Shown: positions 47,073-56,371, numbered from the stretch's first letter. The stretch is 64,000 nt of DNA from Bacteroidota bacterium (GCA_030679145.1 JAUXTU010000023.1:1-64000); one strand, 5' to 3'. Notes: generated by a model from the sequence alone, not told the origin. A program made the numbers and translations.

Positions 47073-48131
47073 TTATCTTTTTTGGAATACAAAAACAGGT
47101 TCACTTCTATAAGAATTCCCGTTGCTTCTTTGCAAAGGTCTGGAATTCATAACAAGTTGATATTTGTCTTTGAATTTAAAATACTTTAATGCAAAATCTT
47201 CTAAATCTCTCGTAAGTGAATATTTTTTTGAATCTGTAACATTTATTGCTAGATAACCATTTTTTTCTAACAGCCGGTAAGACTCCTTTACTACTTCTTC
47301 CAAAAAATATTTTCTCCAATCGTTATAGTTTTTATATTTTAAGTAGCTTTGATTTTTGTGGTGGTCATATTTTTCTAAATCATAATAAGGTGGGCTGGTA
47401 AAAATTAAATTAAAGCTTTTAGAATCCATTTTTTTCATTAGATCCTCTGCGCAATCATGGTGTAACTCTACGTTACCTTTACACAAATGCTTAATTTTAG
47501 AAAATAGAAGTTTTGACCCGACTATTTGTTTCTTTGATGCGTCGATACCAACATAATATCGGTTTAAAGAAGTGGCACCCAGCATTCTCCCTCCAAAACC
47601 AGAACAAAAATCTAAAATACGATCATTCTCTCCAGATAGGTTATAAATAATTGCTTTAGCGGCAGTTGGTCGAAAATTTGATACTCTCCCTCCAGAATAA
47701 ATCCTTAATAAATTTCTAACATTATATGCACGCCAGCATTGTCGATTTGGCCAAAAATTTATCGCTCGGAGTAGCAATTTTTTTAAAGTCTCCTCATTAT
47801 TGAAATGTTCAAATGGTGATTCGGAATGTCCCTGAGATTTTAAGTGCCACATTTGCGGATGAAATGAGTTTGCTAGATTTAATCCTACACTTGAAGAATG
47901 AATAATTTTGCTTTTCAAGGTGTTGCTACAATCTGTATTTTCAATTCTTTTATATTCTAAAGAAATTTCTTTTTTGGTAAGTTTGGAATAAGGAAATCCT
48001 TTTGCTTGCCAATAACGCAAAGCTTTGTCAACTATAAGTTTCTGCTTAAGTTTGGTGACTTTATTAAGATCTCTTCCAAATATTTCTTCGATTTCAAATT
48101 TATTTATAGACCGCATATTTTTACGAAACAA
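47073..48131 (-). CDS. Orphan DNA methyltransferase (TSPPYY type)
   Basis: The 352-residue protein has motif I in ILDFCSGFGGRMLGATSLN, with the acidic sugar-binding residue of motif II in YYVGIDASK, and catalytic motif IV TSPPYYDLEKY. This is the beta-class N4-cytosine/N6-adenine amino-methyltransferase type. The N-terminal 150 residues (KLTKKEISLEYKRIEN, RVSNFRPTAAKAIIYNLSG) form an extra helical domain found in phage and plasmid methylases. No restriction endonuclease is recognisable next to it. The start could be ATG 48131 or 48116. The composition is AT-rich like the two genes converging on it. An inverted repeat lies just upstream. Confidence 0.85.
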   Translation of the reverse strand: MFRKNMRSINKFEIEEIFGRDLNKVTKLKQKLIVDKALRYWQAKGFPYSKLTKKEISLEYKRIENTDCSNTLKSKIIHSSSVGLNLANSFHPQMWHLKSQGHSESPFEHFNNEETLKKLLLRAINFWPNRQCWRAYNVRNLLRIYSGGRVSNFRPTAAKAIIYNLSGENDRILDFCSGFGGRMLGATSLNRYYVGIDASKKQIVGSKLLFSKIKHLCKGNVELHHDCAEDLMKKMDSKSFNLIFTSPPYYDLEKYDHHKNQSYLKYKNYNDWRKYFLEEVVKESYRLLEKNGYLAINVTDSKKYSLTRDLEDFALKYFKFKDKYQLVMNSRPLQRSNGNSYRSEPVFVFQKR

Positions 48132-48155
48132 TAAAAAGTAGTTTGCACTCGAGTA

Positions 48156-48229
48156 ATATTTCTTAACTAATTTAGAATAGCATACATCAATATTTCTGTA
48201 TTTACTAATATTACTTAATTAAGAAATAT
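48156..48229. promoter_or_regulatory. Inverted repeat upstream of the methyltransferase
   Basis: ATATTTCTTAACTAA (48156-48170) pairs with TTAATTAAGAAATAT (48215-48229) with one mismatch, 44 nt apart, in the leader of the methyltransferase. No T-run follows. It could be paired operator half-sites or the edge of the AT-rich island. Confidence 0.45.
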
Positions 48230-48261
48230 AGTCGTAAAGTATATTGTGAAACAATTAGCAA

Positions 48262-49812
48262 TTAACAATTAAAATCATGCTGTAAATTTCTTCCTATCTC
48301 GCATTCATTACACCGTTCAACAACACAATACCGTTTATACAATTGAATTAAACCTTGCTGCTGATATGCAAATTCGATTTTTAGTTTATCTTTTATCAAT
48401 TGCTTATTCATCGTTCGGAGAATAGAATTGTCTTCAAGCAGTGGAAGTTCAACTGCAATATTCAAAGAATGTTCAAAAATATCCTCTTTGCCGAATACTT
48501 TTGAATACAAACAGACAAACGGAATGATCGTGTTGACGATGATGTCATTTATACGTGATTCTCCAAGAATCGCGTGTTTTTTATGGGTTGCTTCAGTGAA
48601 TGAATAGTGATACTTCCAGAATGGATGATCACCGGTATTAAACAGTTTTACCAATTGCTCAATTTTTGACAGAGGCGAAGAGTATTTTCCGCTTACAATT
48701 GTAACGACCGATTTAAACAACGATTGGTACAGTAATTTTTGGAGAAACACACTTGCCGCCGCAATCCGTATCGTTGGGAAGTTTGACGGGCGAGTGGGAG
48801 AGAAAACCCATTCGAGATGATCAATCTGAGGAAGAGAAATTTTCTTAGGTAATTCCTTCCACGCAGAATGAAGAGTATGAATATAAACTTTTGAATCTTG
48901 ATCGCTCGTTTCATTAATCGAAGGAAGTAATCTTGATGCCATAAAGAGAATAGCTTCGATTTGTATTGCGGATAATTCATTAATAACGTGTTCGTCATGC
49001 CGAACTTGTTTCGACATCTTTTGCAATAACAGATGCTGACTTTCGTCAGCATGACGGAGACTCAGCAGTTGAATTAAGGAAATATTCTCTGCTAGTTTCT
49101 TCATTGGTTCGCGGTTGTTTGAATATCCTAATCCATCCATTACTTCTTCGTACAACAATTGTTCCCACGAGATTTTTTGTTTGAATAATTGCTTATCGAT
49201 GTTCGCATCGGGAATTGGAATATCGTCAACTACTTCGTTATACGGCGGGTGAGGTTCGCCGATGATACGCTGCTGCGTAATAATGATATCACACAATCGT
49301 TCGTGCAGCCGAAGAACTTTCTCTTGTAGCCGTTCTCGATAGAGCGTTCGTATCCAATCTTTTAATAAACCTGATTCGATGGAGTCATTAACTGCAGCAC
49401 ATTTGATAGCATCCTTTTTTGATGAGAATTCTTCCCGAGATAATTGATCGGAAAGATGATTTACAGATTGAAAAAGAAACGGTTCCAAAATCAATGTTGG
49501 AATATTTCGACCACTGTGAGATTGTGTCCCTTCTGCATTTCCTTGCAGCACAACATGGAGAATAACCGAGTTGTAGTTCGGATCGGTGTGATGCTTATGC
49601 GCTTTCCAATCGTCAAATGTTCGGTGGAATTCAATATCGCCGGAAAATGTTGTTCCGTCTATTATGACTGTCGCATTGCGAAAATCCGGCCCGCTGCCAC
49701 GCTGAAGAACTCCTGCATTCAAAATACGAACGGCTCGTCCATCGGTAGTGACGAGCCGTGTTGAATCAAAGAGTTGTTTGGACCAAATATGTCGAAGAAG
49801 GTCTTCGTGCAT
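48262..49812 (-). CDS. DUF2851 family protein with in-frame repeat insertion
   Basis: The 516-residue protein matches DUF2851, common in Bacteroidota, through MHEDLLRHIWSKQLFDSTRL, LVTTDGRAVRILNAGVLQRG, GSGPDFRNATVIIDG and GDIEFHRTFDDWKAHKHHTD. The C-terminus ends with a Cys-rich signature (CVVERCNECEIG). The function is unknown. Residues RHADESQHLLLQKMSKQVRH near the middle are encoded by a palindromic repeat at 48993-49056 lying between NISLIQLLSL and the family segment LSAIQIEAILF. Family members join these parts directly, so about 22 residues are added. The frame is intact and the protein may tolerate the loop. pyrF follows upstream on the same strand, 27 nt apart. Confidence 0.9.
   Translation of the reverse strand: MHEDLLRHIWSKQLFDSTRLVTTDGRAVRILNAGVLQRGSGPDFRNATVIIDGTTFSGDIEFHRTFDDWKAHKHHTDPNYNSVILHVVLQGNAEGTQSHSGRNIPTLILEPFLFQSVNHLSDQLSREEFSSKKDAIKCAAVNDSIESGLLKDWIRTLYRERLQEKVLRLHERLCDIIITQQRIIGEPHPPYNEVVDDIPIPDANIDKQLFKQKISWEQLLYEEVMDGLGYSNNREPMKKLAENISLIQLLSLRHADESQHLLLQKMSKQVRHDEHVINELSAIQIEAILFMASRLLPSINETSDQDSKVYIHTLHSAWKELPKKISLPQIDHLEWVFSPTRPSNFPTIRIAAASVFLQKLLYQSLFKSVVTIVSGKYSSPLSKIEQLVKLFNTGDHPFWKYHYSFTEATHKKHAILGESRINDIIVNTIIPFVCLYSKVFGKEDIFEHSLNIAVELPLLEDNSILRTMNKQLIKDKLKIEFAYQQQGLIQLYKRYCVVERCNECEIGRNLQHDFNC
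48993..49056. repeat. REP-like palindromic repeat, copy 2, inside DUF2851
   Basis: A 64-nt unit runs from CGTCATGCCGAACTTGTTTC to GACTTTCGTCAGCATGACG. It has the same length and architecture as the copy at 44621 (hairpin, spacer, hairpin, pairing ends). In the DUF2851 frame it is read without a stop. Confidence 0.88.
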
Positions 49813-49839
49813 AAGTTGTACGCTATGTATTCTATGTGG

Positions 49840-50658
49840 TTAAAAGAATTTATCTCTGAAAAAATTGATCTCGTTATTCAGTTTTAATGCCTCGCTTCGC
49901 GCTGCATCGGCAAAATCTTTCCCATTAGAAGCGTACAAAATACTTCGGCTGGCATTGATGAGAACGCCTAATCCGTCATCAGTGCAGCCGTATTTAATCA
50001 CATTTTCAACACTTCCTCCTTGAGTTCCAACCCCGGGAACGAGGAAAGGAACTTCCGGCGCAAGTTTTCGTACGGATTGAATATCTGTTGATTTTGTAGC
50101 ACCGACAACAAATCCCAGATTCCTATTTGTGTTCCATTGCTGTGATATTGTGACCACTTCTTCAAACAATCGTTTGTTTCCTATTTTCTTGTATTGAAAA
50201 TCGAAGGCTCCTTGATTTGATGTCAGTGCGAGAAGGAAGACACCTTTATTTTTATGTTCAAGAAAAGGAAGAACAGAATCTTTTCCCATATACGGTGCAA
50301 CGGTGATGGAATCAAACTTCATTTTATTAAGAATTGCATCAGCGTAATACGATGAAGAATTACCGATGTCGCCACGTTTTGCATCAGCAATTGAAATGGA
50401 AGAAGAGGGGAGCAATGCGCGAGTTTTTTCGATGATCGTCCAGCCATCTTTTCTCATTGTTTCGTAGAAGGCAAAGTTGATCTTGTACGCGCATACAAAA
50501 TCTTTGGTCGCTTCAATGATCTGTTTGTTGAATTCCAATACACCGTTCTTTCTTGATCGAAGGTGTGCAGGAATCTTCTTTGGATCGGTATCGAGTCCGA
50601 CACAGAGAAGAGAGTTATTTTTTTTCTGAATAACAGTAAGAGCTTTTACAAAGTTCAT
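49840..50658 (-). CDS. pyrF: Orotidine 5'-phosphate decarboxylase, type 2
   Basis: The enzyme decarboxylates OMP to UMP, the last step of de novo pyrimidine synthesis. The 272-residue protein is the longer type-2 form, with LLCVGLDTDPKKIPAHLR at the N-terminus and the catalytic DxK motif in ISIADAKRGDIGNSSSYYAD. APYMGKDSVLPFLEHKNKGV and a phosphate-binding VPGVGTQGGSVENV follow. It lies just upstream of the DUF2851 gene on the same strand (27 nt), so co-transcription is likely. No other pyr gene is in the window. Confidence 0.96.
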   Translation of the reverse strand: MNFVKALTVIQKKNNSLLCVGLDTDPKKIPAHLRSRKNGVLEFNKQIIEATKDFVCAYKINFAFYETMRKDGWTIIEKTRALLPSSSISIADAKRGDIGNSSSYYADAILNKMKFDSITVAPYMGKDSVLPFLEHKNKGVFLLALTSNQGAFDFQYKKIGNKRLFEEVVTISQQWNTNRNLGFVVGATKSTDIQSVRKLAPEVPFLVPGVGTQGGSVENVIKYGCTDDGLGVLINASRSILYASNGKDFADAARSEALKLNNEINFFRDKFF

Positions 50659-50724
50659 TTTTTAATTATGAAATATGAATTATGAAGGATGAACATTTCA
50701 TAACTCATACCTCATCCTTCATAA

Positions 50725-52779
50725 TTATTTTTTTAAATAGTCAGCAAGCCAATCAAAGATCGTGTTATGCCACATTTCAGAATTCTGTGGTTTCAACACC
50801 CAATGTCCCTCATCAGGGAAGTAAAGCATTTTTGAAGGAATGCCTTTGCGTTGCAATGTTGTGAAAAGTGCAAATCCTTCACCGACCGGAACACGAAAAT
50901 CGAGTTCACTGTGAATGATGAGCGTCGGTGTTTTAAAATTCTGTGCATATTTGTGCGGCGAGAATTTGTCAAAGTCCGGTGTTTCCCACGGAATACCATG
51001 TTCCCATTCATCAAACCATGTCTCTTCAGTGACACCGTACATAGTATAAAGATTATACACACCGTCATGATTGATCAATGTCTTGAACTTATCTGAATGT
51101 CCGTTGATCCAGTTCATCATGTAGCCACCATAACTTGCGCCGGCTGCCGCCATTTTTGTAACATCCACGTAAGGCTGTTTTTCCATATAAGCAACGCCGT
51201 TCATGACATCAGTATAAACTTTTCCACCCCAATCGCGCGAGATTTCATCGGTGAATTGCTGACCAAATCCTGTCGATCCGCGAGGATTGGGAAGCGCAAC
51301 AACATATCCTTGGGCAGCCCATAATTGTTGATTCCAACGATACGACCAAGAATTACCGAACGCACCCTGCGGTCCGCCGTGAACCCAATAGACAAGCGGA
51401 TATTTTTTTGTTCCGTCGAAGAACTGCGGTTTAACAATCCACATTTGCACTTTTGTTCCATTTGCACCGTCGAACCAAACATATTCCGGTTCTGAGAACT
51501 CTACGTGGGAGAAGAGATCGTCATTTACATGTGTCAATTGTTTCGCATTCGTCCCATTGCTGTTTGCGGCCCAGATCTCTACTGGCCGTGACATTGTTTG
51601 GTGTGAGAAGACGATCGTTTTTCCGTCAGCGGAAATATTCACATCGCTGTTATTTGCGTTGTCATAGACCTTTTTCACCATTCCATCAATACCGATTGAC
51701 CAAAGTGGTGTGTTTGCTTTTTCTTCAGCATTGGTATAGAGAGTTTTATTGTCATTTGCCCACGTGAACGCTTCAACATTGGTATCGAATTTAGGAGTAA
51801 GATTTTTTGTTGTTCCAGTAGCGCGGTCATACAGCATTAACTGCCATCGGTCCGCTTCAAATCCAGCGCGGGATTGAGCGCGATATGCGATGTATTTGCC
51901 GTTAGGAGAATATTGAGGATAGACATCTGCCGCGAGATTTGTGGTAACTTGTTTTCGTTCGCCCGTTTCAAGATTCACTGTAAGAATATCATGATTGGTG
52001 CTCCATGATTCTTCGCGAACGGGAACTGGCGTTGCAGTGATCGCTATTTCTTTTCCGTCGGGAGAGAACGAGAAATCATCTCCGGTGGAGAATGTTGATG
52101 ACGGCGGCGTTGCATCGCGGTCGCCCGGCGTAACATTACGCGGGTTTGTTCCATCAGCATTCATAACAAACACATGCTGACGTTTGTCGTCCACCCAAGT
52201 ATCCCAATGACGATACAATAATTTTGTTAAAACGCGGGCTTTCATTTTGTTATTGTCGTGCGATTCTTGTTTTTCCTTATTCAAACGATTTGCTTCTTCG
52301 TACGGTTTATCGGAAAATTCCGGAAAGACTGATGAGACAAATCCGATTTTTTTTCCATCCGGCGACCAGATCGCATTACTTGCTTCGGTATTAACGTTCG
52401 TCACCTGTTTGGACTCTCCCGTCGCAACGTTGATCAGAAAGATCTGCATCGATCCGTTGCGGTTGGATTCGAATGCAATCCATTTTCCATCGGGTGACCA
52501 GCGGGGATGACGGTCTATTTTTGGAGAATTGGTCAATTGTTTCGCAGTACCTCCAACAGAAGGAATAAGCCAAATATCAGTATTGATTTTGTTCGCATCT
52601 TTTTCCACAACACCGATAACGTACGCAGCTGTTTTTCCATCAGGTGAAAGCTGGGGATCACTGACGCGTTGAATGGTGAACATATCTTCCAATTGAAGGG
52701 AGCGTTTAGTTTGTGACAGCGCAACGGTAAAGGTTAAAAGTAAAAAGATAAAAGGTAAAAACTGTTTTCCGGGTTTCAT
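50725..52779 (-). CDS. S9 family peptidase (prolyl-oligopeptidase type)
   Basis: The 684-residue secreted peptidase has a signal peptide (FLPFIFLLLTFTVALSQ). Residues 30-400 form a WD40-like/PD40 propeller, with repeated D.QLSPDGK, RWSPDGKWIAF, IWSPDGKKIGF and QYSPNGKYIAY words. The alpha/beta hydrolase domain carries the serine nucleophile in GASYGGYMMNWI, the Asp in SELDFRVPVGEG and the His in DEGHWVLKP. The propeller limits access to short peptides (DPP4, DPP5 or acylaminoacyl-peptidase like). I chose ATG 52779 for its AAGGAAG ribosome-binding site and signal peptide. It is probably exported and contributes to peptide use. Confidence 0.95.
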   Translation of the reverse strand: MKPGKQFLPFIFLLLTFTVALSQTKRSLQLEDMFTIQRVSDPQLSPDGKTAAYVIGVVEKDANKINTDIWLIPSVGGTAKQLTNSPKIDRHPRWSPDGKWIAFESNRNGSMQIFLINVATGESKQVTNVNTEASNAIWSPDGKKIGFVSSVFPEFSDKPYEEANRLNKEKQESHDNNKMKARVLTKLLYRHWDTWVDDKRQHVFVMNADGTNPRNVTPGDRDATPPSSTFSTGDDFSFSPDGKEIAITATPVPVREESWSTNHDILTVNLETGERKQVTTNLAADVYPQYSPNGKYIAYRAQSRAGFEADRWQLMLYDRATGTTKNLTPKFDTNVEAFTWANDNKTLYTNAEEKANTPLWSIGIDGMVKKVYDNANNSDVNISADGKTIVFSHQTMSRPVEIWAANSNGTNAKQLTHVNDDLFSHVEFSEPEYVWFDGANGTKVQMWIVKPQFFDGTKKYPLVYWVHGGPQGAFGNSWSYRWNQQLWAAQGYVVALPNPRGSTGFGQQFTDEISRDWGGKVYTDVMNGVAYMEKQPYVDVTKMAAAGASYGGYMMNWINGHSDKFKTLINHDGVYNLYTMYGVTEETWFDEWEHGIPWETPDFDKFSPHKYAQNFKTPTLIIHSELDFRVPVGEGFALFTTLQRKGIPSKMLYFPDEGHWVLKPQNSEMWHNTIFDWLADYLKK

Positions 52780-53023
52780 AAAAACTTCCTTATGATTGGA
52801 TATGGTAAGAAACTTTGTGTATGTTGCGAAGCAATCTTGTATGGAAAAGTAACTCAAAAATAAATGAGAGGCAATTGAAGTTTGTTTTGCATCTATGTGA
52901 TCATTTCGTTATCCTTGGAAAGAATCTTATCCAAGTATTGCTGTTGAACTATCAAGAGGGAGAACAAAACTATCTGGTTGTTGGAAATGACGTTTTTACA
53001 AATACCATAAGAAAGGATGCGTT

Positions 53024-53848
53024 ATGGAAAACATATTTGATGAAACCAACGACAAGATCCAACGAGCATTGAACGAAGCAAAGAAAAAAGAAATAAAAGA
53101 AAAATTTGACGCATCATTTGTTAAAACAGACAATACCCTTCCTCCAGACATTGAATCTCAATGGCTCAACTACATAGAAGAATTCGAATTACAATTTGAA
53201 AATGCAAAACGAATATCCGTCCGAACGTTTGTTGGTAATCCATCATTTCCACCGCTCTCCGAAATTCCAGAACATCGTCTCCATCAAGAACTTTTAAACG
53301 TACTTCGTTATCTTTCAGTTCACAATGTGAATGTTGATTTTATATGTGAGGTTCCAGATACAGAAGCATATCGCTTTGTCACAGAGGAATTGTTGGATCT
53401 TGAAACGGATGATATTCATATCGAAGGAATGTCCACTAATTTTATTTATGAAGAATTTCATCCTAATCCTGAACTCGATGCAAAACAAATTGCTGAGCAG
53501 TTTTTGGCGCAATTTTTTGACCGAGAGTTGGACTATGCATTGAATAATTTTGCCGAAGATGAAATGCACGATTCCGCTGGAAAGCGTACCGGTAAAGAAG
53601 AAATGCGTAAACGAATTGAACAATTTTATTTAAAATTCGCGGTATTTCCTTATTCAAAACACGAAGTGTTGGATTGTACCATTGCAGACAATTACGCTGT
53701 TGTTCGGCTTAATAGTGAGTGGAATGGAATTCAAGCGGAGACATTTGAGCAACAATCATTCTCGGGAATCTCTACAATAAAAATGAAAAAAAGACCTTAT
53801 GGCGGCTGCGATGTTATTCAGACAAATATTGTAGGTGTGGAATTATAA
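53024..53848 (+). CDS. Hypothetical protein with possible NTF2-like C-terminal domain
   Basis: The 274-residue protein lacks a signal peptide. Its N-terminal half (KIQRALNEAKKKEIKEKFDA, ESQWLNYIEEFELQFENAKR) is helical and charged, with RVFVGNP-like RTFVGNPSFPPLSEIPEHRL in the middle. The C-terminal part (about 160-270, IAEQFLAQFFDRELDYALN, then YAVVRLNSEWNGIQ) has the helix-sheet pattern of a SnoaL/NTF2-like fold. I do not recognise a named family. AAAGGA lies 7 nt before the ATG. It is flanked by a peptidase and dcd, both on the other strand, and seems to be transcribed alone. Confidence 0.6.
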   Translation: MENIFDETNDKIQRALNEAKKKEIKEKFDASFVKTDNTLPPDIESQWLNYIEEFELQFENAKRISVRTFVGNPSFPPLSEIPEHRLHQELLNVLRYLSVHNVNVDFICEVPDTEAYRFVTEELLDLETDDIHIEGMSTNFIYEEFHPNPELDAKQIAEQFLAQFFDRELDYALNNFAEDEMHDSAGKRTGKEEMRKRIEQFYLKFAVFPYSKHEVLDCTIADNYAVVRLNSEWNGIQAETFEQQSFSGISTIKMKKRPYGGCDVIQTNIVGVEL

Positions 53849-53854
53849 AGCGTT

Positions 53855-54394
53855 TTATTTTTTAAAATTCTTCCACATCATTGATTCTACAGGTTTGATC
53901 GTTCGCTGATTGTATTTGGCATTCTTCTTTTTATTATAGAGCGTTTCAACTTCTCCCTCCACAACAAAATAGATCAATTGACCGATCGGCATTCCGGCAT
54001 AGACTCTTACCGGTTGACGAACAGAAATCTCCAATGTCCACGTATTACAGAAGCCGACATCCCCTTTTCCGGCAGTGGCATGAATATCAATCCCTAATCT
54101 TCCAATGGAGCTTTTCCCTTCAAGGAAAGGGACATGAGCATGTGATTCGGTGTATTCTTCCGTTACTCCCAGATATAATTTACTCGGAACAAGGATCAAT
54201 CCCTCTTTCGGAATCTCAAAATGACGCACCTTGTTATGAACTTTAGCATCAAGAATTTCATCTTCATACAATGCAAGATCTTTGCCGAGATGAACATCGT
54301 AGCTGTTGGACCCAAGGAATTTTCTGTCGAACGGTGTGATGACGATGTTTCCTAACTTCATTTCTTCGAGGATCTTTTTATCGGAGAGAATCAT
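53855..54394 (-). CDS. dcd: dCTP deaminase
   Basis: The 179-residue enzyme converts dCTP to dUTP, supplying dTTP synthesis. Family motifs are MILSDKKILEEMKLGNIVIT, SNSYDVHLG, a GKSSIGRLGIDIHATAGKGD core, and FCNTWTLEISVRQPVRVYAG with the catalytic glutamate in TLEI. The C-terminal tail YNQRTIKPVESM fits the lid. Bifunctional dCTP deaminase/dUTPase forms cannot be excluded. I chose ATG 54394 because the protein family begins there (MxLSDxxI); the longer frame adds 16 hydrophobic residues. It converges with the hypothetical gene at 53024, only 6 nt apart. Confidence 0.95.
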   Translation of the reverse strand: MILSDKKILEEMKLGNIVITPFDRKFLGSNSYDVHLGKDLALYEDEILDAKVHNKVRHFEIPKEGLILVPSKLYLGVTEEYTESHAHVPFLEGKSSIGRLGIDIHATAGKGDVGFCNTWTLEISVRQPVRVYAGMPIGQLIYFVVEGEVETLYNKKKNAKYNQRTIKPVESMMWKNFKK

Positions 54395-54594
54395 AAGAAC
54401 AATTAATAATTGATAATGGAATAAGTGTGAAGAAATATACAAAAAATGAAAGAAGAATAAAGAATTTTTTGGAGTCGCAGTTATTCAATTTATAATAAGA
54501 CAAAACACTCCTCTATGTGATCTTCATTCCTTGACATCGCAACAAAAATGAAATACCTTGAAGTAGATAAAATCAGAGCAGTCCCACACAGCCG

Positions 54595-54653
54595 GACTCT
54601 CTCTAACAATCCTCTCGAACAATATTCTTTTCTCCCGAGCTTTGTTAGCTCTC
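54595..54653 (+). promoter_or_regulatory. Conserved leader motif, copy 1
   Basis: The 363-nt intergenic stretch from the dcd start to 54758 contains a 59-nt element, GACTCTCTCTAACAATCCT at the 5' end and TTTGTTAGCTCTC at the 3' end. CTAACAA and TTGTTAG can close a stem. The same word set appears at 56884 ahead of another gene. Its 3' end lies 104 nt before the type IX-secreted protein's ATG. The rest of the stretch is AT-rich without a clear feature. Confidence 0.6.
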
Positions 54654-54757
54654 AGTCTTATGTTTGTCGTTTTAGCTCATCTAACGAGTAAAAAGCGTAC
54701 ATGTGTTATCCACGACAGACCTGACATAATTTTTCATCATTAATTTTGGGGGAATCT

Positions 54758-56290
54758 ATGAAAAAATATCTACTATTTATTCTTCTTGTTCTTTTTCCTG
54801 TCGTTATGGTTGCACAATTTGCAGTTGTCTCGACGCTGCCGGCAAACAATGCAAAGAATGTGGCATTAACAACAACAGTAAGTGTTACGTTCAATGAGGC
54901 TTTGGATACGAATGCAATAAATCAAAACCAAGAAGACACTTGGTTCACCAATATTGATAGTGTTATATCTGAAGGATATAGTGTTGATCTAAAAACAGCC
55001 ACGGTAAATGTGGTGTTGAAACCGAACCAATCGTACTTTCTTGGGTTCATATTCATGAAAGCAAAATCAGGAGCGGTTATTACAACTCCGTATGTCTTTT
55101 ATTTTACGACCGGTGCCGATTTTGCACCATATACAGTGAGCGGGACGGTTCTATCCGGCTCGACCGGGGTATTACCGGAGGGATCAGCCGTTATTCTGAC
55201 TACAGTGAACATTATGAACGACGAAGGAAAAGATGGACCACCGCCGTTTGCAGCATGGGCTAATGTCAATAGTAACGGGACATATACGATTCCTAATGTG
55301 AGCAATGGTAAATATTGGCCGCTTGCGGTAAAAGATGTAAATCATGACGGTAGGATCAACCCGGATAACGGCGAGGATGTGATTGCGTTTGGAGATTCGA
55401 TTATCGTCAACAATGCTTCCATCACCAATCTCAATCTTACCTTTACTAAATTTACTCCAAAAACATTTCAGGAGGTAACAACCATTGCTGATAGTTTGTC
55501 GAAGAACCTTCCGGCAGATAAAGTACTGCGCAGAATTTCCGGATGGAATGTAGATACGTTAGGAAGGTCGCAATCATGGGAGTTTGCGTATACACACAAT
55601 AATAATACAATGGGGAAAGGAATTCGTGTCAGTACGGGAGGTTCTAATACCTATACGCTGGACCAAGGATATATTGATTGGATCAAAATGTTAAATCCAA
55701 TCACCAATTATCTGTCCGCAGCTTCCAGTGCAACAGTAATTGCCAATGTTGAAAAAGCAGGCGGAAAAGCGTTCCGATTGCTGCCGCATCCGGATTCATT
55801 AGAGTTTCGCATTGAGCTTTCCATCGCTGATCAAAAATATGGTTGGTTCGGACCGTTTGGATTCGACACCAGTAAAATTTATTGGGCCGTAGCATACACA
55901 CACGTGTATCAAGCAACACAAGATTCATCCTATTGGGTGGATGGAAAATATTTCTTGTGTGATTTTGCCACCGGTGCAGTAATCCTGACGCAACCTACGA
56001 GAGTGAAGGAAGAAACACCAATTCCGGAACGATTCTCATTACTACAAAACTATCCAAACCCGTTCAATCCAACAACGAATATCAGATTCACTATTCCGGT
56101 ATCAAATGGTACGTCGTTGAAAATCTACGATCTGCTCGGAAAAGAAGTAGCAGTACTGGTGAACGAGAAAAGAGATGCGGGTGAATATACTATTCCATTC
56201 AACGCGGCGCATTTGCCGAGCGGCATTTATTTCTATCAACTGCGATCGGGAAAATTTGTTGAAACGAAGAAGATGATCCTCCTTCGCTAA
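54758..56290 (+). CDS. Type IX-secreted protein with Big_5 domain
   Basis: The 510-residue protein has a signal peptide (KKYLLFILLVLFPVVMVAQ) and an SbsA-type Ig-like (Big_5) domain at about 20-115, with STLPANNAKNVALTTTVSVT and YVFYFTTGADF. A middle region (about 120-230) contains NGTYTIPNVSNGKYWPLAVK and KDVNHDGRINPDNGED, the latter like a calcium-binding dockerin loop. A mainly beta region follows to about 425, then the C-terminal sorting domain: FSLLQNYPNPFNPTTNIRFT, IYDLLGKEVAVLV, GIYFYQLRSG, KKMILLR. Such proteins cross the outer membrane by the Por system and stay surface-attached or are released. GGGGGA precedes ATG 54758. A conserved leader motif lies upstream. Confidence 0.92.
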   Translation: MKKYLLFILLVLFPVVMVAQFAVVSTLPANNAKNVALTTTVSVTFNEALDTNAINQNQEDTWFTNIDSVISEGYSVDLKTATVNVVLKPNQSYFLGFIFMKAKSGAVITTPYVFYFTTGADFAPYTVSGTVLSGSTGVLPEGSAVILTTVNIMNDEGKDGPPPFAAWANVNSNGTYTIPNVSNGKYWPLAVKDVNHDGRINPDNGEDVIAFGDSIIVNNASITNLNLTFTKFTPKTFQEVTTIADSLSKNLPADKVLRRISGWNVDTLGRSQSWEFAYTHNNNTMGKGIRVSTGGSNTYTLDQGYIDWIKMLNPITNYLSAASSATVIANVEKAGGKAFRLLPHPDSLEFRIELSIADQKYGWFGPFGFDTSKIYWAVAYTHVYQATQDSSYWVDGKYFLCDFATGAVILTQPTRVKEETPIPERFSLLQNYPNPFNPTTNIRFTIPVSNGTSLKIYDLLGKEVAVLVNEKRDAGEYTIPFNAAHLPSGIYFYQLRSGKFVETKKMILLR

Positions 56291-56346
56291 CGCTACGGCG
56301 GATAAATATTGATGAAGTAATGAAATTAACGCTGTACAATATCTAT

Positions 56347-56371
56347 CAAAGCCGCTTACACAGCGGCTTTG
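56347..56371. terminator. Hairpin between convergent genes
   Basis: AAAGCCGC (56348-56355) pairs with GCGGCTTT (56363-56370) around a 7-nt loop. No long T-run follows on either side, so termination is likely but weak. The right arm lies within the 3' end of the minus-strand membrane protein gene. Confidence 0.5.

Noticed and set aside
52815-53072. Plus-strand open frame of 85 codons overlapping the start of the hypothetical gene at 53024.
   Set aside because: No ribosome-binding site or motif; it overlaps, in another frame, a gene with a good AAAGGA start signal.
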